Shown here: one piece after another, positions 39,601-51,600 of the stretch | Layout: every line of letters begins with the position of its first letter | How positions within the stretch are numbered: the stretch's first letter is position 1 | Source of the DNA: Amborella trichopoda | Taxonomy: Eukaryota; Streptophyta; Magnoliopsida; Amborellales; Amborellaceae | Reading direction: 5' to 3' | DNA length: 64,000 bases | Assembly (NCBI RefSeq): GCF_000471905.2 | Contig: NW_006498445.1 | Coordinates: 393,467 to 457,466, forward strand | Position numbers and translations under genes: made by a program | Notes under the pieces: generated by a model | Seen by the model: the letters and a program-made list of their open reading frames with translations, nothing else | The model's database searches: none | What the model was told of the DNA's origin: nothing

Positions 39601-42600
39601 ACTGGTCGCAGGTACTGTTCACGTGTTATTGTTCACAAGGGTATTATTGAAATTTTAGTATTGTTTAGGAGTATTTCAAAGTTTTAAACGATTACTTGGA
39701 TCTCAAGTTAATTTTAGAGTTTCATAGGCATATAAAAGGTTGGATGTCAAATTTTGGGAAGCTTATATTATTGGAATGAATTTTTTTCTTGACTCCATTT
39801 ACAACTGTCTTTTCTCTATAATTGTTGTTTTTTACTTGTTTGAGGTTCAAGAAAGAGATGGATTCAATTTCCCACCTTTCCTTCCTGCATCAATATGAAC
39901 TTGTTTCTAATAGTGCCATGGATACTAATTCTGTATATTTGCAATTCTTGCGAAATTCAAGCAGAAGAATTATCCCTTATGGAGCCTTTCACTCAAAGAA
40001 CTACAATAGGTAAGGATCTTAGATTATGCAAAAAGATAGAACAGTGTGCAAAAGGTAATCTGTGATGCACAGATACTTGCACATGCTTTACATACAAGAG
40101 TCGACCATATCAACACTGATGCTAATCCAAGTTACTCCTAGGATGCTTGTCCATATAAAATGGCATAACTTTAGGACATCTACTAGGTACAAAATAAAAC
40201 ATTGCCAATTACGGTGGGTGGGTGTGCTTGTGTGTACAAGTATAGTATACTAATGTGTTGGATGCATGTATTTACATAGTATACAAGCAATAATAAATAT
40301 TAATCAATGTGCCAGGTGGGATCTAATATCCATATCTATGCTTATGTCTATAACTGCATCTGGGCAGCTTAGAAGGGAATATGCAAGAATGCTTCCATCA
40401 TAAAAGGACAGCTTCATTAGAGTGAATGGATTACCAGAACCTCTTATATGTTACATATGCAATGGATAATCATTAAAACACCCTTTAAGTAAATAAAGAA
40501 AATAGAAAACGGCTTATGCTTCTGCATAACCATTAATGTAAACATAAACAATATTACAGATATACATAGGACAAGAATTCCCTGACTAACTAGTAACACT
40601 CCCCTTCACACTGATACAGTTGCATCCAAGTGCACCAATTTGTTGACTAGAAACTGATTTATGTGATATAGGCATTGCCTTATCTGCCAAATATCATTCT
40701 TTCATTTTGAGTATTAGGTTGTGTTATGAGGGAGGGCAATTATGTCCGTGAACAAAAAACCAATGCCATTTTACATATAACAAACAAAGAAATGACTAAA
40801 CAATCCATAAATTGCACATGCTTCTAAAACAAAATTTCATAAAAGCTGGTACGGAAACATTCCCAAAAATAATGCTGTTAACATGCCATAAAATCTTTAA
40901 AATGGATATATGAATGCTTTCCCTTTTGGGACACACTTATTGCTCCACACATGTGATACTACATCAAAACATGTATCAGAGTAAGTCCTACGGTACATAT
41001 GTTATATGTACATAAATATATAAACAATCTTAGTCAACAAGTCTAACCATGTCTCACCACAGAAATAGAAGATGGATGAAATATTTTCACAAAAGCTGTA
41101 CCCAGTACAACTGCTGTGAGAGGGCCCAAAGCTCGTATAAACCGCAGGTTCTTATTAGATTTTCCCTATAAAATCATCAAAATCCATCAACAAAGTCAAC
41201 AAACTCATAAATGGTTCAAATTGCTGATTATATAGCAAAATTAATACACATTCTAAAACACTTTGGTTCGTACCACGTGTTTCATCACAAGGAGAATTGC
41301 AAGAAAGATGGAACCCATAACAAAAGGAGGCCATGAGAACTGCAAAAGAAAAATAACCACATCCTATCAGTAACATGCGAATGAAATGATTCCATTAGCA
41401 ACTTTACAACATTTCTCGATATTTAAAAAAAAAAAAAGTCATTGGTATTGGATAATTGATTTACTCATAGTGTGCTCTAGAGAATCAATAAAGATATCCT
41501 ATTTGATAATAGATAAAATCGTAATATATGCTGCAAATAATCGCAACATCACATTTGTGAAGAAAAAGACAATAACTAGAAGCAAGTCTGCATAGGTTAA
41601 CTTTCCAATAGTTAATCAAATTCGAGTCAAATGCCTATCCAAGTTACCATTTCTCTTAAGGAATGGAAAGACTTCCCTTATATAATAAATACAACCATAA
41701 AGCCTCCATACACAGAAGGTAACATTGCATTTCTGCAACCAATTCTATTATCAAGGTCAATAATGCACACATATGTGACATAAATGGAAAATGTGGCTAT
41801 GTGGAATTCAAGACTATAAATCAAAAAAATTTCTTCTTCTTTAATAATGAATATGATTCCACTTACAAATGCCACAAAACACGGTTGTCAACAAAAATTA
41901 CAACCCTAGGTAGAACCTAGGACCTTTCCTTTTACTACTAAAATAAATAAACACAATCCAAGATGAAAACCAATCTTTTCTTTCTTTGAAGTTGTTAACT
42001 GTTCTATAGAAGATGGGAGGAATACATAGGTTAGTCCGGGGAGCCCACAGCCCGGGCCTCCCAACAAAATGTCAAGCTACCCTAGGAAGGTAACCCTATA
42101 GAAAAAATAATTGGGGCTTATAGCAATCACCCATTACAACAATGTACAAAAAGAACCAGAGAGGGGCTTATAGCAATGCCCGTTACAAAAATATACAAAA
42201 AACCAGAGGAGGGGGAGGTCCTAGAGAGAGGACCAAAACCAGTCCTGTGGTGCCAAAAATAAATGTCTTGGTCATCTAAAGATCAGTCCCTGATGCTCTA
42301 AGATCGGTGGCTTGTGCGAGTGCTCCGTCCCTAGCCAGCTGATCTGCGACGGTGCTTGATTCCCTCCAAGTATGCCTCCATGAGACAGGAATAACCCTAC
42401 AGATGTGAGAAATCTCATCAAAGATCGAAGCAAGGTACCAAGGAGGTGGGGTGCGACCAGCAGCCCAAGTAATGATATTCCTGGCGTCTCCTTCTACTAG
42501 CAAGGGTAGGTCCCAACCAAAGTTAAGTGATTTGAGCCGCAAGAGAAGCGCCAAGGACTGGGCCAGCTGAGAATCAGCATGGCCGATATGGATAAAGTAG

Positions 42601-45600
42601 GAAGCCAGGATGTTTTCGAGATGATTTCAGAAGACCCCTCCTATTCCTGATGGTTCGGGATTCTTGAGGGAACACCCGTCAAAATTAAGTTTAGTGTCGC
42701 CTGCTGGAGGAGTCCAATTGTCTGCTCTCGCAGCTCAATGGGGTTGGAAGTGGATGACATTTTCCCAACTACGAACGAAAGCCATAGCCGAAACACCTTC
42801 GAAGGCTTTGGGTTAGTGGCCCAAAAAATCACTAAGGAGGTGATTCAGTGGAAAGGGTCTGGACCTCGCTTTTGACTCCTCGAAAAATCCTCGAGTTCCT
42901 TTCGTTCCAGATTACCCAAATCATGGCCGCTATGGATGCCCTGCATAAGAGTCTACCCGCCTAGGGCCATGGAGAGTCCGCCGCGAGAAGGAGGAGCTGG
43001 GATAGAGGAAGGAGTAACCCAGGTCAGACCGAAAAGTTCGAGGAGTTTGCTCCACAGACTGAGAGCGAGGTTGCAGTGGATGAAGAGGTGAGGATTAGTC
43101 TCTTCACAACTGCACATAACGCAACGGTTGGGGATAGGGATACCCCTCCATTGAAGCTGTTCGACCATGAGAGCTCTTTTGGAACCCGCAATCCAATTAA
43201 AAGCCCGCACCTTAAGTGGGGCAATAGAGGAGCACACCTTGAAGACGACGGATGGCTGGGATAGGGGGCAGGTGGGCGGTTGCAACAACCTATTTTAAAA
43301 AGAGGCTACCGAGAAAACACCCAAAGGTGAGGGAGTCCAGATCATTCTATCGGGTCCAGATGGGGCCAAGAAAGTGGCATGCAATAAGGAAGCAGCGAGA
43401 TAAACTCAAGGAATTTAGAGTCCAAAAGGGACTGTCTGAAGGAGGGGTTCCATACCCTGAGATCCCTTGAAGCAGGAAACTCTTCTGCGATGGAGGAGGA
43501 GGGGTTGGTAGCTAAGAAGAATAAAGAAGGGAACCTGTCCCTCAGGGGGGTATGACCCAGCCAAAGGTCTGACCATAAGCGTATTCTATGACTGCCCCTC
43601 AGGTGGAACCAAACATTTTTGCTTGAACAGAGAGAGGGCCGAAATAAAGGATTTCCACACCATCGAAAGTTCTTGTCGGGAGTCTACCCATCGACAGCCA
43701 GGCATTAGGTGGGATACGGTATGTGCACCGTATCAGATGGGACCAAAGCAGATTGTTGTGGCTCGCTAGATGCCACCACCATTTGCCGAGCAGTGTCGTA
43801 TTCTATTTTCTCAAGATCCTAATCCCTAGTCCTCCCAAGTGCTTTGGTTGGCACACTCTCTCCCAAGATAAAAGGTGAAATTTAGTGGAATCAGCCTCGC
43901 CTGACCAAAGAAAGTTCCTCATAAGCTGTTCTAGGAGGTTGGCTACTGCTGCCGACATATGGAACAGGGACATAAGGTACACCGGAGTATTGGACAAGGT
44001 AGCCTTTATGAGGGTTGTTCTTCCAGCAGAGGATAAGAACCTGCCTTTTCAATCGGCTAATGGCAATCGACCCCATCTATAACATGAGATGACTGTCTCC
44101 GAGAGAAAAAGAGCCACCCCAATCATAGTGGACTTCTCCATGTTAACCTTGAAGCCAGTGGCGTATTCGAAATATTTAAGGAAGAAGCGCAAGTACTCAA
44201 TTTCACATGGTACCACATTGATGAACACCAAGGTATCACCGGCATACTGTAAATGGGTTACAGTAGGGTCTGCTCTTGAACCCAGAAAGTAGGTCCAACT
44301 GGTACAATTGAGAAATAGATTGTCTGAAAACCTCGGCTGAGAGAGCAAAACGAAAAGGGGAAAGAGGATCCCCTTGCCTTAAGCCCCTGGATGAGGGGAA
44401 AAAAACCTCTTGGTGTACCATTAATCAACACAGAGCAGTGGGAATGGGAGTCATAGCCCCTCATTCACTTTCTCCAGCAATCCCCGAACCCCATCCTAGC
44501 CATTGTCTCCTCCAAGATCGATCAATCGACGAGATCATAGGCGTTTTCCCAATCAATCTTAAAGATAAGAGCAGGTTTTTTGGCAATATGTCTTGAGTGT
44601 ATTCACTCGTGAGCCATCAGGAACCTGACAAGGATCTGCCTATCTTTAATGAAGGCACTCTGATTTAAGGCGATCACAAAGGGTAGCACCTCTTTGAACC
44701 TAGAGGCCAGCACTGTAAATAAAATTTTATACGTTGAGTTGACCAAATTGATGGGTCTAAAATCCTTGAGATCCTCAGCCCCTTCGACTTTGGGTACCAG
44801 AGCGATGAAAGTCGCATTCATCGCATTGTGAAGGATGCCCCAATCGAAGAATTCATCGAAGAACTTGAGGAAGTCGAGCTTAACGGTATCCCAAAAGATC
44901 TTGAAGGGGGCTATAGGAAAGCCATCCAGGCTTGATGGTTTTGTCTTTTCCCAAGTCCGGTATGGCGTCTAGAATTTCCTGTTCTGAGAAGGGCCTATCC
45001 AACCACTGAGGCCAATGATGAAGGGCAGTGAGAAACTGTAGGTCCCCCATCCTTGGCCTCGGGTCCGAAGGAGCCGAATAGAGGGAGCAATAGAAAGACA
45101 GGATCGTTGCTTCTATATCTGACAGTTGGTCCAAGTCGGAATTGCCCACCTTTAGCGTGGAGATGGAGTTCTCCCAACGCCGACAATTTGCTATTCTGTG
45201 GAAATAGCCAGGATTGTGGTCACCATGGCAAAGCCATTTGACCCTGGATCTCTAGAACCAAAAAATCTCTTTTTTTTTAAGGGTTGAGAAATACGCAAGT
45301 TTATGTTGGGTTCTAAGGTTAGACTTACAGGTGGACAAGGGTAGGGATTCTTCTGACAGGTCCAAGGCTCGGATGGCCATCAAAAGTGAACTTTTGATCT
45401 GGGTAAAATTCCCTGGAATGGTTCTGCTCCAAGCTTTGAGGGCTACTTTCAGAAGTTGGATTCCCACGACTGGGGGATGAGAGAGGACAAGGATGACTCT
45501 TCCAACCAAGCAAGCTCAAACCGAAAGGGTTTGGAGCCCTTGTGAGTCGAGTGGGTTTGGAGTAGAATCGGGCAGTGATCTGAAGTAGTTTTAGGAAGAG

Positions 45601-48600
45601 CCATGGCATGGGAACCCAGGAAAACATCGTCCCATTGCAGAGAGGTTAGGAATCTATCAAGTTTGGATAGGGTGGGCTGAGAGGAGTGATCAAACCACGT
45701 GAAGAGGTTGCCCTAGAGAGGAATGTCCAGGAGTCCATTTCGAGAAATGAAATCGGAGAAATCCAGCATCCCCTGTGAAATATTGGGGTTGCAGTTACAA
45801 TCAAAAGACCATCTTGCGACATTGAAATCTCCCCAAAGGCACCACGCCGGGTGGGGGAGGTTGTCACTAGATCCAGTTCTTCCCAAAGCTTAAGCCTGAG
45901 GCAAACTGAGTTGGGCTCGTAGACTACGGTGAATTTGTAGGGGAGCCCATTTGAAATCCTAGTGAGGATCATTGTGAGTAAAAACACCCCTAAGTGAGAA
46001 GAAACGAGAGCATGTTCGGCTAGGTTCCAGATGACCCATATCCCTCCAGAAGCACCGACCACAGCGATAGAGAGCCACTAGCATGGGCGACAACCCCAGA
46101 CTTGGCGGATGAGTTGCAGAGTAGAGGCAGTTGTTTAGTTTCCGTGAGGGCTAAGCTGGAGGGGAGTTTACACACAAATCCCGCACTGCTAAACGTTTGA
46201 GATCTTGTCCCAAACCTCGAACGTTCCATGAAAGAAGCTTCATGAGGAACTGAGGGGGATGGAAGATGTGGTCAGCCTAGGAGACCTCCTTGGGAGAGAC
46301 TCCAGTGTGGAAGGCGGTGCAGAGGCCACAGAGGGTGGCACTGAGACAGGCTGTTTGTCATAATTTATGCTGGAGTAGAGGTTTAAAATCTCCCTTTGGC
46401 CTTTGATCCATACCTTCAGCCTACTCTGAGCATCGCCTTAAAAAAAGAGGTGAAATGGACCCTCAGGGCCCTCATGGGGAAAGCCCATGACCCAAAGAAT
46501 CTCCTTGATGTTTCCTTAGCCGCGGTCAATTTCGTTCACGTACTCTGAGTCCACTGAAGAGGGCGGTGGCGAGTTGGGGGGCCAAGAAGTTGAAGAAGAG
46601 GCAGAGGAGGGCTGAGCAGAATGCTCAACGGGGGATGGTTAGGGAAGATCGAAGGCATTGGAGGGGTAGAGGTCAAAGGGAAGAGCAGGGTAAGGTTCCT
46701 CAAAGGGGAAAGCCAAGTGAGAGACATGAACAGAGGGTGAAGGGGGTACTGGCTCAGGGAGGGGGTGATGTGGTGGAGGGCTTGGGGGGAAGGCAGTGGA
46801 GTAAAAAGGACGGCAGGTGATCTGGTCAGCGTAGAAGATACCGGAGAGGAGAAGAGAGTTGTCTACGAAGAGGGAACAAGGAGGGGGGGCAGTTGAGGAA
46901 CCAAGGAGAAGGGTTGGTAGGTCGCCAGTTGAAAAAAGTCGGTTGACGTATGGATCAAAGCAGGGTAGAGATTCATCGGGGCCTGAAGCAGCCAGGGGTA
47001 AGTGGGGGCAATGGTAGCTGATAAGGGAGGGGTGTCGCGGCCGACAACGCTCCAGACATAAAAAGGGGGCCTGAAGGGTCAGGGTAGGGTAAGGAATAGG
47101 AATGCACCTCGATCCTCACATTGACCCAAAAAGGTTAGGTTTGGTGTATAATGGAGGTAAAGGGCCAACATAGCGGCCAGGGCCTCAGAGTCCAGGGGGT
47201 GGGCTCAAGGAACTGGACGACCAAAATCCCAACAATGAGAGGAGGCCACTCCATAAGAGTAGAGGTGGAGGTCAAAGTATGGGAGGGGGACTCTGGCATA
47301 GATAGAGAAGATGGAGTATTGGGTATGGAGAAACGAAAAAACAGAGGTGAAGGGGGGGGTTAAGGAGGGTTCCGGGGTCCAGGCAGCTGCAAGGAGATGG
47401 CTCCAGGGGGTAGACACAAGCTGAGAGGAGGAGGTGAAGGGTGGAGGCTCTAAAATACCCAATGAGGCAGGCAGAAGGGTAAGCGGTATTGAGCGTGTGA
47501 GGAGATAGCAGCTAGCTGGGTAGAGGGTGGTAGAAGAAGAGAAGGGAGTGGTGGAAGCGGGGATTCGTCAAAAGGTGGGAGAGCTGGGGTAGAGGGGAGC
47601 CAGGGAGGTGGGTTTGTAGAAGAGCAAACCAGAAGGGGAGAGAAAGAGAAGAGAGGGGTAGGTGGAGATGGGGGTGGAAGAGGAAGGGGGTGAGGGTTGA
47701 GTTGATGGGTTAGAATCTCGAGAGGTCAAGGGAGGAGAGGGGGATGAGTGTCCCCAAAGGTCGACGGCGGAGTGGAGGGGGGAAAAGAAAGGGAGGAAAC
47801 CGAGGCTGAGGGGATGGGAGGGACAGGTGTCTCTGCGGCGGTGGAAGAGGAAGGCGGTGGGGAGATGGAAGCGGCCTCGGGTCCATGGCTCGAAATGATG
47901 GGACCACCCGCGGGTCCATGGGCCGGGAGATTTAAGGGCCGGCCAAGGGGGCCAGATGTCTGGAGAAGGGAGGATCAGCGCGAAGGTCCAACTGTTACAA
48001 TTAATGCCGACTGCTGAGGTGAAGCTAGGGAGGCGACGTCGACCCATACTTCTTTGCTTAGGCATGGAAAGGAGCCGCCATTCGACTGAAAAGTAGGGGT
48101 TGTTGTGCTGGGAGATGAGACACGTACTAGTATTGCTGACGACCGGACAGGAGGAGCAAGAGCGCCACCCGTAGGGGAGACAGACTGGATGTCGACGTGG
48201 CCTGCAACGGTGTGGGCGACTCCTGTACGATTGTCCGACGACTTCTGCATAGCTCGCCATGTAGCCCTTGAAGGAAGCTGACCTGCGAATGGTGGGATCC
48301 TAGGTGGAAACCTAGAACGGGGCTCCTTGGCGGGCTTGAAACCCTCCGGCCAGAGGCGCCGCCCAGGGAGGTGGCGTTGGTCGGTCACCACTCTCTAGCT
48401 TGAGAGGGTTACCTTGGGGGGAGGCTCATTATCAACATGGATGAAGAAGCAAGGAGAGGGGGGAGAAGCCGAGATTTAGGACACCGGATGCGTAAAAAGG
48501 GACCATCCACCTCCAACCAAAGAGGGGGGGATCAGACGAGGGTCCAAAGTTTCCAGGAGAATCGTGAGGTACACGAGGGGTTTCTAATGAATCTTTACTA

Positions 48601-51600
48601 GGTCCCCACAAGCGTCAGCTATACGACCAAAAGTGGAGGGGGACCAGGAATGTAGGGAATGTGACAGGCCATGAGTTAAACCTGTTGCCTCCTGAAAGAG
48701 CCTTCGTCCGGAGACCATTTACAGAGCACAAGTTGTGCTCCCCCATAGACGTTGATCTCATCTTTTGATAGCCCAGAAATCATCTCTCTTGGGTCGAAAG
48801 AAACCCAAGAAAGAGGAGCGAAGTTTGAGTTTGAGAGGAGCAGAAACCTCGACCGGGCTAGAAAGGACCATAAGGGAGAGAGAAGGGCAAGGCTTAGGTG
48901 GAAGGGTAGACGGTCAGGTATGGGGGTGGTTCACTGCATCAACAGAATGCCCCGCGGGCTTGGACAGCACCGCCAGTGCGTAGGTGGGTTGGGAGGTTGA
49001 GGAAACGATGGGCGGTACCGTAGGAGCAGAGGGGGTAGAAAAAGGAAGCGAGGGAAGCGTATGGGGTAGGTTTAGAGGAGAGGAAGAAAGGGAGGGGGCT
49101 GCAGCGGAAGAGGTGCGAGGGTACAGGCTGTAGATCTTGCTCCAGTCAGTGGGCGAACACCACCTCTTAGAGGGGGGACGCTTGAACTTCATTGCCATTT
49201 GCACCCAATTGATCTTCGTCTCATGATTTCTCACTCTAATGAAAACCAATCTTCCACTAACAATTTAAATATACATAATGTTCTTGAAAAATCACAGTAA
49301 ATATGGAAATATGACTGTAAATAAAAGTAAATAGCCAAGACGACTTACTTGATTGTGCCTAGTGTTACTCCCATGAGACTTGGTACACCCCACACCTGAT
49401 TTTCAAACCAATTGTGCACTTTTGATCCTATTAGTCTTGCTGGAATTTTAGAGCCGCGAAATTTGTCTAAACAATACCCTCTCAAACTAAGGTTTTAGAG
49501 AGCACACAAAGACAACTAGGGTTTATAGGAAACCATTAGTAAAAAACTAGGGCATATCATGAAGGTATAAACCCTCCTAGGCTGGTCATACCCCTCCTTT
49601 CTCTCCAAAACCCTAATTAAGATTTGGCATGCCACCTATATTTTCCTTCCTATAAGTGGTGTGCCACTTTGGAAATAGGGGAGAGAGAGAACTTTAGGGA
49701 TGAGAAAGAGTGGGGAGTGGAGGAGATAGAGAGGCTTCAATTGTGTACAACGAGAAGGGGGTTCACCTCTTTATATAGGGCTCAACCCCCCAGGTATGTC
49801 TATCAAACTATGAGTCACCTTAACCAATAGGAATTAAGAAAAAAAGTGAGGTGAAAGAAATAAATCTGAGCCATCTATACAAATCAGTCATCATGATTTA
49901 GGGAAGAATATAAGGAACTTTATCCCCTTATTTTGTCATCTATATCCACTTTTAGTTTACTTAGGATCAAACCATTTAAAAACCTTCTAGAACTTCCTAA
50001 TATTTCTTTCAAAAAATTGTAGGAAGTCAAAGATAATATTAAGGTCATACTAACTACCACAAATATACGAAACATAATATTTCTTTTAAATTATTTTCTT
50101 TTAAAAGGTTATGTATCTAACTTAATTTAAATTGGGCTAGGGTCATGGTGGTAGCACCCCACACCCTAATCACCACATTGTGGTTTCCATTCTAACCACT
50201 AATAGCGCCCTACTAATACCTTCAAAAAGCTAACTCTTAATCTACTGGAAAAAAATGGGAAGGGGCCTATCTTCCCCACTGAATTACCCGGAAAAAAAAA
50301 CTTCTAAAACAAGGAGTGAGGTGTGGCACTCTCATGGGAGATAAGTGGGTCCCAAGGGCTCCACACCACACCCATATGAGGGTGGCACACATGTGAGACT
50401 GGATCCAAGGGCCCCACATGTGCCTTTCTTTATAAGTAATATTTTGAAAATACCATTTTTAAGGAAATTTACGGTAGCAAATAATTTTAAAAACTTTTGA
50501 AAAAATTTTAGATTCATAAAAAATATTTCATCATCCAAGCCTTATTCTAATTATTTGGAGTCCACTAAATGAATCGTGTTCCTCCATTCTTCTCTATCAA
50601 GTGCCATACCTGCAGTAAGACCAAAAGTCACTATATCTTTTTTCACTACTTCTATTAATGTCCTTAGGGTCTTCCCTTTGCCCTTTCATAGTCTTCCACT
50701 TGAACCAAATCGCACCTGCTAATAAGTATTGTATTAGGCCTACACTGCACATGATCAGCCCACCTAAATCTACTTTCTCTCATCTTATTGCCTATTGAAG
50801 CCACACTTAAGCACTCTCATATGTATTCATTCTGAATTCTATCATTTCTTGTCTTGACACTCATCTATCTCAACATTCTCATCTCAGTTATACTCATCCT
50901 ATGGATATGTTGTTTCTTGACCGCCCAATACTTTGTCCAATAAGAAATATTTCTAATACTAAAAATAAAATATCTAGAAGTGAACTGGTACCTATAGGTC
51001 CAAATAAGGGACTACAAGGGCAGTCTACCCGACCCAATGACCATGATCCACATTTATCTCAAACCAACCCAACGGAGCCATGACCACAGTTTAATACAGG
51101 TGCTCATGATTGGGTCATCAAAGCTAGCCAATAAGCAGTAGAACCCCAGCCCCAAAATGAGTATTACAGTAACCCCCCCCCCCCCTCCCCAAGAATGTCA
51201 AGCACATGTCACGATAGTGCAAGGGAGACTCTCTATGCACATGTACAAGCATCCCTTTTCGAGGTTGCTTCCCGACAATACAGTTGTCATATGTACATGT
51301 TGTGTAGAAGTTAGTTGAGGATTTAGCCATCGCTCTCACATACCTACATCTGAACACAGGAGGCCACACAGCTCACCTACCCTAGAAATCATCATTGGGC
51401 ATCTCTCTAACCTCAACACGAGATGACCCACTACAAACCCTTTTGGTAGTGCCACGTGTCCAAGGGTAAGTGTATCCATAATAAATGATTTTTACCAGCT
51501 CTCACGGCCTTTAAAGGCCACGACCACAACAAAAATTACATTTAAAGGAACATTCGCAGTCAAGAAGTTTTTTCTCCAATAGCCAATTCAGGCGGAATCA

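Larger units (their letters stand above)
29706..39892 (+). mobile_element. LTR retrotransposon (family D) with a nested LINE
   Basis: Two direct LTRs of 458 bases, 29706-30163 and 39435-39892, both start TGA and end GCATCA. The flanking 5-mers ACATG (29701-29705) and ATATG (39893-39897) agree at 4 of 5 bases. A tRNA-Met-type primer site TGGTATCAGAGC follows the first LTR (30166-30177), and a purine tract ending AAGAGGAGAA precedes the second. Both LTRs carry a TATAAAAGG box. The internal part is short and badly decayed; a Ty3-like gag is suspected but not shown. A complete L1-type LINE splits it. LTR divergence is clearly visible by eye, so the element is old and broken. Confidence 0.82.
41978..49238 (-). 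mobile_element. L1-type LINE, full length, 15-base target duplication
   Basis: A 7.26-kb non-LTR retrotransposon on the minus strand, in sense with the host gene in intron 4. ATGAAAACCAATCTT is repeated exactly at 41963-41977 and 49239-49253. The element's 3' end at 41978 is A-rich on its strand (interrupted by C or G). In order it has a proline/serine-rich ORF1 (about 49200-46300), an endonuclease (46243-45250), reverse transcriptase (about 45150-43800), a cysteine-rich zf-RVT segment and a C-terminal RNase H domain (to about 42270). It resembles the plus-strand LINE at 31601-38780 in every part. Several stops and frameshifts interrupt the frames, so it is inactive despite the perfect target duplication. 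Confidence 0.88.

Noticed and set aside
47748-48017. Gly/Glu-rich plus-strand frames opposite the LINE ORF1
   Set aside because: They are the complement of the proline- and serine-rich LINE ORF1 relic, and their composition explains the open frames.
51173-51189. A run of C as a possible regulatory or G-quadruplex element
   Set aside because: A simple homopolymer run inside an LTR; nothing else supports a function.
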